Notes: a model not told the origin generated them from the sequence alone. DNA of 64,000 bases from Erythroxylum novogranatense (GCA_029891385.1 CM057233.1:9489460-9553459); one strand, 5' to 3'. Positions 45,210-55,897 are shown, numbered from the stretch's first letter. Numbers and translations: made by a program.

Positions 45210-45273
45210 AGGCACCGATGGAACAATTCCACGGGTATTGCTGGGACTTCCAGGCGATAGCTCGGAAGTACAG
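45210..45273 (+). other. Putative LTR mini-exon (64 nt)
   Basis: It lies between ATTCTAG| and ACAG|GTGAGTAACC. It carries ACTTCC...GGAAGT arms. Confidence 0.6.
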
Positions 45274-45597
45274 GTGAGTAACCTAGTTAGTTCCTCAATC
45301 TATGTGTGTTTAATATTATATGCATTGATGCCATGTGGAGATAATGGATGGATATGTGTGTTTGATTTTGATTGATTTCGGACCATGGGTGTCCGAAATA
45401 TTGGAAACTTGATATTGAAGTGCTATTGTGTGCAATTGATTATGAATGCATCAATGAAACAAATGGTAAATGTATATGACTGAAATACCGGACCGAAGGT
45501 CCGAAGAAACGGAAATTGGTCACCGAAATATAAACTGACTATAAATGGAAATTGGAGCATATGCATTCATGCATAATGGCATGATCAGATAATGATA

Positions 45598-45763
45598 GTT
45601 GTGACCGATGCAGCCAACGTATATCAGAGCTTTAAGCTCAACGCATTAGGGCTTCGAGCCCAACGTATTCCAGAGCCATAGGCTCAACGCATTAGGGCTT
45701 CAAGCCCAACGAAATTCAAAGCCACTGGCTCAACGTTATCGAGCTCAGGCGCATGGTCACAAC
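45598..45763 (+). repeat. Hairpin array with closing stem (clearest copy)
   Basis: GTTGTGACC-g-ATGC pairs with GCAT-GGTCACAAC (thirteen pairs, one bulge). Inside are five mini-hairpins in a row: GAGCTTTAAGCTC, GGGCTTCGAGCCC, GAGCCATAGGCTC, GGGCTTCAAGCCC and AGCCACTGGCT, separated by AACGCATTA-like spacers. Confidence 0.85.
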
Positions 45764-45900
45764 AACGTAATAAAATGGAAAGTGTCACATGTGCATCACG
45801 TATATGAATGATTAAAGGTGATTTGTGTGAAAGGCGAAACGCCTTAAAGCGTGAAATGATAATTCTTATGGTATTCTGCAAATTGTGTGTATATGCATGA

Positions 45901-45953
45901 GTTGGGTGAATCATCGATGATGGTTTCTCATTGAGTTCGCAAACTCACCCAAC
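45901..45953 (+). other. Conserved hairpin near intron 2 acceptor
   Basis: Perfect GTTGGGTGA/TCACCCAAC arms enclose ATCATCGATGAT and TGAGTTCGCAAACTCA. Confidence 0.82.
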
Positions 45954-46466
45954 ATTGCAATTATTTTTCAAGAATTGAAGTGTACCTCGTTAGACCAACG
46001 GGAGTATGTCTATTGCACACAAGTCAGAGTAATGGGTCGGGATCAGTGAACGCCTGCATTCGTGTTATTGTGTTTTTGTATAGAATTAGCATTTCTGCAA
46101 TATCTGTAGAATAGTACTGTTATTGTAGAGGGCCAAATTGATAAATATTGTATTGTCATGTAATTATTGAAAATGTTTAGAAATGGCATTGGCCTGATTT
46201 GGCCACGGATTGTTGTGTATAAATTGATTTAATGCTGTTGAAAGTTTTTATGACTGAAATTATGTTTTGATCGAAATGTTTCCGTATTAACGTGGGCCCA
46301 ATTTGGTTACTGAATTCCGCGTATGTGATTGTTTTTAAAAGAAAAATGTCTTACTGGGTTTTTAAATTGATTTGACTGCTCTAGCATATCACCCTCATGA
46401 GGCACGGGCTCGGATATCACCATCGATATCGGATTCGGGTCTTGAGGGAGTGGGATGCTACATTTG

Positions 46467-46481
46467 TGGTATCAGAGCCCA
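46467..46481 (+). other. Primer-binding site (initiator tRNA-Met)
   Basis: TGGTATCAGAGCCCA lies four bases after the LTR end. Confidence 0.9.
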
Positions 46482-49400
46482 GAAGTACAATCTTGCATGG
46501 GCATTCTTAAATAAGTGTCAAGTTGCATGCATTTAAGTCATGTCACGGCAGACAGTGACAATTGATCCCCAGTCTAGCATATGAGTCACATGTATGAGCC
46601 TGTACCAATTGTTTAAGCGGTTAGAAATAGCGAGGAAAATGATGATATGTTAGAATGTGATAAATGAAAAAGTGTATGGTTTGATTTGACAAAAGAGGAC
46701 TAAGTGTATGGGTATTATGGATTTATTGTGAAATACAACATCAGAGTTATACTGAGTATATCCTTGAATGTGGAATATATATATGAATGTGGAATATATA
46801 GCTGTGGATTGATAGAGAAAATATAGAGATATGTTAGAAATGGTAAGATTGAAAGTGTATAAGCAAATTGGATGAAAACAAAATGTTTTATGATTTAGAG
46901 AGGCTACGATTGGGTTTGATTATTAGGATGAGAGTTTATGAATACGGATTTATGATTTGGAGTCAGAAGATATTAGTGGGAAATCAAGAATGATTGTACA
47001 TCTATGATAATGGTTTGAGTGTGAAAATATGTGGGTATGATGCAATGATGAAAAGATTGAAATGTAAGACAATGAAATTGGTAGATGAAAAAGTTGTCAG
47101 GGTTCAATTGAGTTGCCTGAGAAAGCACACCTGATAATGGGAATACACTATGACCAGTGAAATTATTAAGCTTATATGTATCATAAGTGTGGAAATGATA
47201 TCGGAAGTCATTGGTGATTTAGTGGATTATTGCTAGTCATAGTTTTTATAGTTCAAAGCTCAGTATGAGTTAGAATAAGAAATGAAAGTGTTTATAGTGA
47301 TCAATTGGAAATGAATTGAAATTGTTATATGTTAAGGACATGATCATGGCATAATCCTCACGAGCGAGGACAGGTGCAAAAAGGGAGAGTGTTATCAAAA
47401 AGCAAATGAGATCAAGGTATCATTAGTGTAAGTGACTAATTGGTGAGTTGTCTTATATCTGTCCCTCGATAAGATGAAATGATTTTGATGGTATTTACTT
47501 CACGGAATTCTATTAAAAAGGATGTCTTGATTTATATGAATTGAGGCATAATTGATTTTTATGGGAAATTGATTTCTTAAGGCGTTGAGAATGGCTGACA
47601 AGAAATGTGATAACTGTTGATGAATAGAAATTCCATGAGCAGTATTGATGAAAATAGTGAGAAATCTTCTTTCAAAGAAGAGTTTCCCTGAATTAGATTA
47701 AGTCAGTTAGATGATTACAATTGAAAAATTTAACAACGAAAGGACAAATTGGAGATAAACTTGAAATAAATGAAAAGTCATTATTGGGAGTCTTGATCTT
47801 AGTGGAGACTCAAGTGTAAAAGGTAGAATCTGCTACTGAGAAGGTATGTACTATGTTAATATAAAGAATCCGACTGTGTAATAGGATTATTGAACAGTAA
47901 AGAGACATTAGTCATGATTATGAGGAGAATATTGATTCACGAATATTTTGTGTAAAAAAATGATCAGAAAGTACAAGTGGATTTGATGAATGTGTATTCA
48001 AACCAGAGAGTAAAGATTGCAAATGAAATTGAAATATGTGGAGAAATTAGTGTAAAGGAACATGTGTCAGAGTATGTTATTATGAATCTGAGAAAATATA
48101 AGAGAATTGTTTCTCATTGGAGAAATTTGATTTTTAAAGAGCTGGAAAAGTTAATCAAGAGTATACGGAGTTTATTATCCTACTGAAGAGTAAAGTGTTT
48201 CAACTATTAGATTTGAAAGTGACTGAAATGTATTTGAAAGGTGAAGAAGGATAGTTGGCATATTCAAGGAAATTTCATATCATGAAAGTTTCATTAAAGT
48301 GAATCTTAGTTTGATCAAATAAATAATGGATGATTTAGTATTCGGATATGACATTGGGAGATTTAACGATAATAGAGGTGTTAATAGAATGCGGAATTGC
48401 AAGGGACACATGTATACGGGATTTGGAGTTAATTTAGAACTGGTTGTATGTTGGATGCGTTCAGAAGTTGTTAAAGGTTTTCTGATCTTAGCCCTTGATG
48501 AAAATGTTTGAGGAAAAATGTGTGAATCGTATGGTTAATAAATGTAAAAGAAGGGATATTTGGAGAAAATTTTCACTCGAGGGTTGACTGTATTACTTTA
48601 ATTTGGGGATTTTGCATTATTTAATGAAGTGTCCCAGTAAAGTTTGAAATGTGATCTATTGAAATAGTATAAATTGGTTTTATGTACATTGGGACAAGTA
48701 CAATCTCATGGGCTGTATTGTGATTGATAACTTGAAATTTGTTATACTGGATATTGCTTTGAAAGTTTGGAGAATTCTCTTCGTACAGAAATATTTTTGG
48801 ATACGTTTATAAATATGCAAATCGACAATGATTGAGATATTTCGGGAATTTGAAAGACTTGCAAAGAATTATGCGATTTAGTGTTTCAGAATTAAGTTAG
48901 TGATGCAAATAAAGATATTGAATAGAAAATCCAATGGAGGAAGATCAAATTTGGGCAATAGATTATTAAACCTAGTGTATTACTGAGTGTAAACTGTCGA
49001 GTGAACAAGAGGTAAAAAGAAAGTATTATCAGTAAGTGGAATTCTAAATCAGGTGTGTATAAACAGGAATGGCAAACCCCAATCGTGGATTTAGAATTTG
49101 TGGACCTTATCGAGGAATTGAAAATGGGTTCAACTTTTGAGAAGATGATATTTGTGATTGGACTATGAAGTATGGGTAATACCCGCCAAATTAATTGTTA
49201 GTAAAAACGCAAGGAACAATCGAAATGTTATGTTCTAGTAAGAGTGCTTTAATAGAGTAATTGAAGGGTTAGAATATGAAATCAAATGAGAATATGTGTG
49301 ATTAACTAATAGACTTGACTGCTGGAGATGATGTGAAACTGATATTTTTGAAGTTCTTTAGGATATGAAATGGATGTTTAGTTCAGATTGATTGAGGGCA

Positions 49401-50100
49401 TAACAATTGTTATATTGGTGACATCATTCGAATAGTGTATAAGAGGTCTTACAGTAAAAAGAAGTTGTTCACCCCTATAGTAAAGTGAATAGGACCTAAA
49501 AATAATCGAAGGCCCCGATTGATTTGAGTTAATGTTGATAGGTGAATTGAATCTGTAATAGGGGTTAAGTAATCCAAGTTGATGATAATGAATCGAATTG
49601 ATTCTTATCAAGGTTATTAGAATCTTATGAAATTGGTGTTTTAACTCTAAAGAGATGTAATCTGAAAATCGGTTAAGGAAATGTTTCGAAGTGTATCGTC
49701 GCGACCAAGATACATTTAGATAGAGATAAAGGTAAAATTAGGAGAAACTAAATTCGTTATAAGTGGCCTCGATATGACAGTGTTGTGAATAGAACTATAG
49801 ATTGGTAAGCCAGTTGAGAACTTAGAAGCTGATTCGGATTTACAGAGTGTTTCATGGACAGAATTAGGAAATATTGTTATGACTTGATATACGTGTTATT
49901 AATACCGAAAATGAAACATTACGAGTAATCATGAGAAATCAGTTAAGACAGTGCAGAGTTTGAAAAAAAATAGAAAAATGGGCAATTAATTGTATTGGTT
50001 TCAGTTAATTGGCAGAATTTGATCATATAGTGAAATAAGTGGGGAAACAGTATATTGTGATCGTAACAATTCCACTGCCTTTCTAATTAATCGTATATGA

Positions 50101-50138
50101 AATTTCGAGAACGAAATTTTTGTTAGGAGGGGAGAACT
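50101..50138 (+). other. Polypurine tract and pre-LTR motif
   Basis: AATTTCGAGAACGAAATTTT is followed by TAGGAGGGGAGAAC, abutting the 3' LTR. Confidence 0.88.
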
Positions 50139-51047
50139 GTAACATCTCATCCCTTATGGGAAGGGTAAATTGGTCAATTGGGACAGGCTAGTGAGTCACA
50201 TTGCATATACTGATTTGAACATTCATTTGGCCTCTAATTTTAGAGGAATGAGTCATTTGGCACATGCACATATAGGTACATGCATTCATGACAAGTCCCG
50301 ACATTTAATTGTGATTTCGATGTGTTTTGTGAATTGGTTGAGATTTATGGAATTATTGGGCCTGAATAGTTAAATTGGAAATGTTTTAGAGTGATGGTCA
50401 GTAGATAATGACTCTTCGAAAATTTTCTGGAAATTCGGGAGAAAAAGTTCAGACCGAAAATTTTCTGAGTGACGAACTGATTGATTTTATAGGACTGAAA
50501 TGACTATCCAATGGCCATGAAAAAATTAGGCATATGATTCTAGAAATTAACATGTCGAGCCATTGAAATTTGGAGACAAATTGGACTGGAAATGATTGTG
50601 AAAAGAGAAAGAGATCTAAATGTATTGTGAGGAAAAAGACCGGAGGCTTATTTGTTTATCCTTTAAATAGCTTAGGTTTTAAATGTTGGAGAAAAGAAAT
50701 CCTCCTCTCCCTAGGGCATGCACGTTTCCTCCTCCTTTAATCGATCTTTCTTCTTCCTTTTAGATTTTGTTTGCTTGTTCCTCCTTGTGCAAAGCCTTGC
50801 TTGATGCTTAAGGAAAATGATGTTTTGTGTGATTTTAGGAGCAAACCGTGGATACTAGAGAAAAGGGAAACAAGTTAGAGAAATTTCAGAGATTTGCGGA
50901 TTTGAGGCTCGATCGGTGAGTATATGGTTTTAATGTTGTTATTTAATGTTGTTTGATGCATTTATGGCATTTATAGGGTGATTGGGTAGCTGAGAGTGAG
51001 TGAGGACTGGTTTTAGTCAGAGAAATGGGAGAAATGCGTCGGAGAAG

Positions 51048-51268
51048 ACGATCGGAGTTTCGCACGTCGCGACGTGCGCTGAGGGCCTCGTCGCGACGAG
51101 TAAACAGTTACACGTCGCGGCAAGCTTGGCTGGACGTCGCGGCGAGCGTATAATTTTACGCCGCGACGAGTCCTTCTCTCTTGCGTCGCGACGAGCCTAA
51201 AGGAAGCTGTTCGTCGCGGCGAGCGATCCTTTGTACGCTGCGGCGAGGGCTTTGAGGCCGCGGCGAGG
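51048..51268 (+). repeat. GC-rich CpG minisatellite (9 units)
   Basis: It is the sister of 44398-44651, with one unit fewer and several CG-to-TG/CA differences. Confidence 0.82.
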
Positions 51269-51828
51269 ACAAGATTTCTGAATGAATGTGTTTTAGTTTA
51301 TGGGGCATAACTAATGGTGTAGACCTCCAATTGAAGTGACGTTTGATTCGTTATGATCTAGAGAAAGGGGTCTACAATCGATACGAAGAATGAAAGTTGA
51401 TTTCCAATTGGAAAGATCTTAATTATTGAAAGAAGATTGAGGATATGTTTTTATTGCAACCTAAGGATTGTATTACGATAATTAGAGTATAACTTGGGGT
51501 CTTTAATGGGTGAAATTGGACCAAATGAATAGTAAATTTGGCATTGAGGTCGTTTTTGAGAATACCCTAGTAGGTACGAATTGGTATATTGAACTGAAAT
51601 TTTAGAAAGGAAATAAGGTGAAATTTTGTTGATATGATACTGAAATGAAATGAGTCTTTATTGATCAAGTGAGCGAAAGGTTAAATTGTGACCAAAGGAA
51701 GTGGAAATTGGGAAATGGCGGCGGGAAGGTTATGAATAAGCATCGTGCATCTTTTATCTAAGACATGTGCATTTTTTGGCATCTTTTTTATTGTGCATTT
51801 TGTAATGAAAATTATTTAATATTTCTAG

Positions 51829-51892
51829 AGGCACTGATGGAACAATTCCACGGGTATTGCTGGGACTTCCAAGCTATAGCTCGGAAGTATAG
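51829..51892 (+). other. Putative LTR mini-exon (64 nt)
   Basis: TTTCTAG| and TATAG|GTGAGTAACC bound it. It is nearly identical to 45210-45273. Confidence 0.58.
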
Positions 51893-52327
51893 GTGAGTAA
51901 CCTAGTTAGTTCCTCAATCTATGTGTGTTTAATATTATATGCATTGAGCTACAAAATAGATTTAGAGAGAGGTAATGTAACACCCCACTCCCGTAAGACC
52001 CGGACCCGACATCGATGGTGATATCCGAATCCGTGCCCTGCGAGGATGGGATGCTACCTCTCTCAGTTAAAACACAGTACCAAAAATTTTGTTTTGAAAC
52101 AATCATACACTTACATATATGTATGTTGCGGAAAACAGTTTACATAACCAATCTGGTAGATACAATGACCACCAGGGTCCTCATATAAAATTCACCATAA
52201 CGTATAAGCAAAGTCTTCACTCTAATGCAGATGCAACTGATCCCGTCCTCATCTGGCACTCCACGATCACTATACACCTGTTACCTAACGGAGTATTCTT
52301 CTGAGTCCTGAAAAACAATTGCAAATT

Positions 52328-52380
52328 TTGGATGAGTTTTTGTAAACTCAATGAGTGACCATCATCGATGGTTCGCTCAC
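52328..52380 (-). other. Conserved hairpin near intron 2 acceptor (E2 copy)
   Basis: The outer arms are weakened, but TGAGTTTTTGTAAACTCA and GACCATCATCGATGGTT persist. Confidence 0.7.
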
Positions 52381-52795
52381 TCAAGTACAGAATCAAATAA
52401 TAACTTATGTTCTCATTCTTTCTCTTTGGTCTCATTTTACAATTCCCATAGATCTATCTCTATCTCGTAATACATTTTCTCAAACATTCCCCATTTACAC
52501 ATTTACAGAAATCATATTCATACATCCCATTTGGTTGTGACCTAGTGCCTAAACTGTTCCATCGAAGGGCCCAATAATATCTGACCCTTATCCAATACTG
52601 GATACCGGGTTCATTATATGTTGAGCCTAAGGCTCTGAATCAGTCATGAAGTCGAAGTTCATTTTCGCACGTTGAGCTAAAAGCTCTAATATTCCATACG
52701 ACACTAAGCATATCATAATCAGTCATACATTCTATAATTAGGAGTACCCCATAACTGTTTTCATACCAGTGTATGGCATTTCGCCTATCATTTAA

Positions 52796-53050
52796 TCAAA
52801 CAGATCAGAATAATTGTAGTTTGTACCCATTGTCAATAATCAAACCTATCAGAATAATTGTAGTCTGTAACCCATTATCAATAATCAAACATATCATAAT
52901 AATTGTAGTCTGTACCCATTATCAATAATCAAACCTATCATAATAATTGTAGTCTGTAACCCATTATCAATAATCAAACATATCAGAATAATTGTAGTCT
53001 GCACCCATTATCAATAATCAAACCTATCGTAATAATTGTGATCAGAACCC
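52796..53050 (-). repeat. ~44-bp tandem repeat (6 units) with alternating 89-bp higher order
   Basis: The unit is CAGAATAATTGTAGTCTGTA plus CCCATTATCAATAATCAAACCTAT in two parts. Odd and even units alternate between CATATC/CCTATC and TACCCATT/TAACCCATT. Confidence 0.88.
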
Positions 53051-53109
53051 ATTATCGCTTATATCGTGTGGTGACCAAGCATCTATCTTGTCCGATAAGG
53101 GCACATTAA

Positions 53110-53600
53110 TCGATGAACACGCCTTGGGGTAGGAGAGCCCTCCGGTATGCACTACTTCCCACACGCCTTAGAGATAGAAGAGCCCTCCGGTATGCACTAA
53201 CTTATCAATCGTTGAGCTTTTCGCTCAAACCGCCCCGTCAAGGGCTCATTAATCGCTGAACGATCTTAGGGGTAGGAGAGCCCTCAGGTATGCACTACTT
53301 CCCACACGCCTTAGAGATAGGAGAGCCCTCAGGTATGCACTAACTCATCAATCGCTGAGCTTTTCACTCTGAAACTGTCCCGTCAAAGGCTCATTAATCA
53401 GTGAATGCGTCTTAGGGGTAGGAGAGCCCTCTGGGTATGCACTAACTCATCAATCGTTGAGCTTTTTGCCCTGAAACTGTCCTGTCAAGGGCTCATTAAT
53501 CAGTGAACGCGTCTTAGGGGTAGGAGAGCCCTCTGGGTATGCATTACTTCCCACGCGTCTTAGGGATAGGAGAGCCCTCTGGGTATGCACTATTCCCTTT
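53110..53600 (-). repeat. Compound tandem repeat of GGTAGGAGAGCCCTC units
   Basis: Seven units with TAGGAGAGCCCTC and GGTATGCACTA text alternate with CTCATCAATCG-TGAGCTTTT and GTCAAGGGCTCATTAATC text. The reverse complement of the unit occurs in the array at 19378-19588. Confidence 0.85.
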
Positions 53601-53861
53601 CGAGCTCGAGGTTCTTTTTCAATAGTCGAGCTTGTAGCTCTGATCAGTATATCACAATCATTTCTAATATATTCCAGATTTTCACATCACAAACACAATT
53701 ACACTTTCACATTCGCATAACGTTTCTGTATACTATCACTTCAATACTCCGGACCTTCTATCCGGAGTTCACATTCAATATTATCTCATCATTTTACTTC
53801 AGAGAATTTAAATTACTGAATTATAACATTTAATGCTCTGAGAACTGTCTAGGTCACTCAC

Positions 53862-53923
53862 CTAGCTTCCGCGCTAACGCCTGGAAGTCTTAGAAATGTC
53901 TGAGGCTGACTTTCCAAATGCAC
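53862..53923 (-). other. Putative LTR mini-exon (62 nt)
   Basis: ATGATAG| and GCTAG|GTGAGTGACC bound it on the minus strand. Confidence 0.55.
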
Positions 53924-54326
53924 CTATCATAATTCAAACACCCTAAGTTTAACATTGCCCTTTCAAAATAAAACTCATGTAGTAGTTTACAAAAATAAAC
54001 GTATCACGCACTTTAGTGACATTCCCAGCACTAACCCAATATTTCACCCTAAAAAACTTCCTTAAAAATCAGAATTCAGTTGATACCCAAATCAGTCAAT
54101 TCGTTTCAGAAATCACAAAGTTATTCTCCAACATATAACCATATCTTTCACTAAACCACTATTCCAGATTTCAAGCCTTTATAAACTGATTTAACATTTC
54201 CCCTCTTCATAAAGCACGAAGACCTTTGTCTCTAGCTCATAACAAATCAGAAATTATCTCATTTAAATAATGATATAAAAATTTATGGCTTAAAAACCAA
54301 AACATATTCATTCAGGAACAGGGGTC

Positions 54327-54470
54327 CTCGCCGCGGCGAAGAGAAGCTCGGCGCGGTGTGCTCCCTCATTCACATCGCGACGTGCGGCCCTGCGTTCGTT
54401 GTGACTTGCGATACTCAAGACTCGTCATGGCGTGCCCCAAGGCCGTCAGAACGCAAGTAGTCGTCTCCTT
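54327..54470 (-). repeat. GC-rich CpG minisatellite (E2 3' LTR)
   Basis: Units such as CGCCGCGGCGAA, CATCGCGACGTGC and TTGTGACTTGCG occur, partly decayed at CpG. The sister is 62380-62492. Confidence 0.72.
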
Positions 54471-54840
54471 CTCCGAATCCAAATTTTCACCATTCTCAAA
54501 CCAACTCTTCCAATCTATTCAACACATAATTCATCTCTATTCCAAATTAACACTCATACATCATTTTCCAACTCAAATCCAACCCATATCATTTACAATT
54601 CATCAGAAATCTACCCCATGTTCGAAAACCCTAAACCAACATATACATAACCCAATCTTTACCCATATCACTCAAAACATAAATCAATCAACAAATCAAG
54701 AGGAAGGATACTTAAACTTACTTGATTTAGCTCACAAACTCTATAAGCCCTTCATGATTTCATTGAAAATCCTTTTCTTCTCCTCTTCTTCTCTCCCACG
54801 GAATCTCCGCATTTCTTTTCTTTCATCAACCCTAATTTCC

Positions 54841-54850
54841 CTTTTTATAC
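54841..54850 (-). promoter_or_regulatory. TATA box of E2 LTR
   Basis: The minus strand reads GGGTATAAAAAGGG. The same motif is in the 5' LTR copy at about 62867-62880. Confidence 0.6.
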
Positions 54851-55361
54851 CCATTTTAATAATGAAAAGTCCATTTTCCCCTTCTTTTAACTTTAAGCCT
54901 TTTTTCTCTTAAGTATCTTGCCCAAATTGCCCTCATACCAAATTCTTATAACTTTACTATTACAATTCGAGAGTTCCGACTCTTAGGGACTGATTTGAAA
55001 TTCAACTCTTTCCGAATCACTCGTTTTCTTGCCCATCAATTTTCCAATTCAATCATTTCATTTATTTTGACTTTCATAAATCTTTCTAAAATTCAATAAC
55101 GAGAATTCCTAAATCATGTCTTTAATTGGAGTGTCAATGGTACAGTCTTTGTACCGGAAATCTCATCAGTACCCATTTTGAAATTTTCTAGAGAATTCCT
55201 ATAAAGCACTCCGATTCAATTTCTCAAATATACAATTTCATATTTTTCGCAAAAATACCAAAGCCGGCAATTGTCACAAATGCATGCACAATTTTGTGTA
55301 CAGGAACACAACCCAATCCAAATTTACTATTTATCCTTCCCATCGGTGACGAGATGCTACA

Positions 55362-55400
55362 ATTCTCCCCTCCTAATAAAAATTTCGTCCTCGAAATTTA
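55362..55400 (-). other. Polypurine tract and pre-LTR motif of E2
   Basis: On the minus strand AATTTCGAGGACGAAATTTT is followed by TATTAGGAGGGGAGAAT, directly before the LTR. Confidence 0.87.
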
Positions 55401-55687
55401 TCTTGACACAGAACAAGGTAGGGGTACTGTTATATCATATATTCATCCATTTCTTAAATCATCACGTTTATTCGATGATTCCCTTATTGCCTCATCATTA
55501 ATGTCGTCCAATGGTCTTTCCATTCGTTATATAGAGATCATACTTCTTGCATATATCTTTGATTAGCCTTCAGAAAATTTAACCCATTACTCCCAATTAC
55601 AACTCCAACATCTATTTAATTAAAACAATTCTAGCCACAAATTCACTTATAAAACCATTGGTATAAGACTCACATTTGTTCTTATCG

Positions 55688-55897
55688 TTGTGATCGAGTG
55701 CCTCACACAAAAATGAAATACTGGCCCGTAAGCTCAGTCAGATCAGAATACTAGCCCGTAGGCTCAGTCAAATCAGAATACTAGCCCGTAGGCTCAGTCA
55801 AATCAGAATACTGACCCGTAGGCTCAGTCAAATCAGAATACTGTCACGGAGCATAACTCTACGTGGAGATGCTACAAATAGGCGCCTCAATCACAAC
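55688..55897 (-). repeat. Hairpin array outside an LTR, with closing stem
   Basis: GTTGTGAT-c-GAG...GCC pairs with GGCGCCTCAATCACAAC. Nearly all of the inside consists of 30-bp tandem units. Confidence 0.72.
55717..55850 (-). repeat. 30-bp tandem repeat, 4.5 units
   Basis: The unit is AATACTAGCCCGTAGGCTCA plus GTCAAATCAG, starting at 55717, 55747, 55777 and 55807, with a partial unit at 55837. Each contains the mini-hairpin AGCC-CGTA-GGCT. Confidence 0.93.

Larger units (their letters stand above)
45274..45973 (+). other. Putative LTR intron 2 (700 nt)
   Basis: It runs from GTGAGTAACCTAG to TTTTTCAAG. The acceptor differs slightly from the TTTTTCAG of other copies. Confidence 0.48.
43499..46462 (+). 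mobile_element. 5' LTR (2,964 bp) of plus-strand long-LTR element
   Basis: It starts TGTAACATCTCATCCCTGAT and ends GGGATGCTACA, directly followed by TTTG and a tRNA-Met primer site. Its first 1.8 kb duplicate 50139-51948 with few differences, so the insertion is young. Leader marks: TATA-like box 44021-44030, donor 44274-44279, GC block 44398-44651, mini-exon 45210-45273, donor 45274-45279, hairpin array 45598-45763, conserved hairpin 45901-45953 and acceptor at 45972-45973. The candidate left TSD is ATATT (43494-43498); its partner would lie outside the window. Confidence 0.93.
46463..50138 (+). mobile_element. Interior of plus-strand long-LTR element, apparently non-coding
   Basis: 3.7 kb with no open frame above about 80 codons and no gag, protease, RT, RNase H or integrase that I can identify with confidence. 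The leader after the PBS resembles that of E1. A stretch near 49460-49500 vaguely recalls the integrase C-terminus, but too weakly to call. Since the LTRs are still nearly identical, a functional gag-pol would be expected to remain readable. This argues for a non-autonomous LARD-like element. Confidence 0.68.
50139..51948 (+). mobile_element. 3' LTR of plus-strand element (interrupted)
   Basis: It repeats 43499-45329 with scattered substitutions and one minisatellite unit less. It stops at 51948, within intron 2. A 27-bp stretch of unclear origin (51949-51975) separates it from the next, minus-strand LTR. The mini-exon (51829-51892) and both donors (50916-50921, 51893-51898) are intact. Confidence 0.9.
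52534..53659 (-). repeat. Expanded hairpin array (1,126 bp)
   Basis: GTTGTGACC opens the array and ATCACAAT closes it. It contains TGAGCCTAAGGCTCT-type hairpins, a block of ~44-bp tandem repeats, an internal repeat of the opening text at about 53069, and several GGTAGGAGAGCCCTC...GTATGCACTACTTCCC hairpin units. Other copies are 130-210 bp. Confidence 0.7.
51976..55361 (-). mobile_element. 3' LTR (3,386 bp) of minus-strand element E2
   Basis: On the minus strand it begins TGTAGCATCTCGTCACCG at 55361, just after the PPT, and ends at 51976 (TGTAACACCCCACTCC in plus reading). Leader marks on the minus strand: TATAAAAAG (54841-54850), donor GTAAGT (54716-54721), GC block 54327-54470, mini-exon 53862-53923, donor 53856-53861, a greatly expanded hairpin array 52534-53659, conserved hairpin 52328-52380 and acceptor 52308-52309. 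Much of it is duplicated in 58564-58692 plus 61729-63312. The 184-codon frame at 54358 overlaps a repeat present twice in the window and encodes no known protein. Confidence 0.9.

Noticed and set aside
46467..46481. tRNA-like sequence at the LTR junctions
   Set aside because: Only the 12-15 nt complementary to the tRNA 3' end are present; it is a primer-binding site and no tRNA gene surrounds it.
48326..48511. MDDLVFG resembling the RT catalytic box
   Set aside because: No other RT blocks lie around it at the right spacing, and the frame closes quickly. Chance is as likely as a pol remnant.
54358..54912. 184-codon open frame on the plus strand
   Set aside because: It lies antisense to exon 1 and intron 1 of an LTR. 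Its sister copy near 62409 is broken into shorter frames, the translation is low-complexity Ser/Phe/Ile/His-rich, and no family is recognisable.
55717..55850. Regular 30-bp repeats suggesting a CRISPR array
   Set aside because: The repeats are contiguous with no unique spacers, there are no cas genes, and the DNA is plant.
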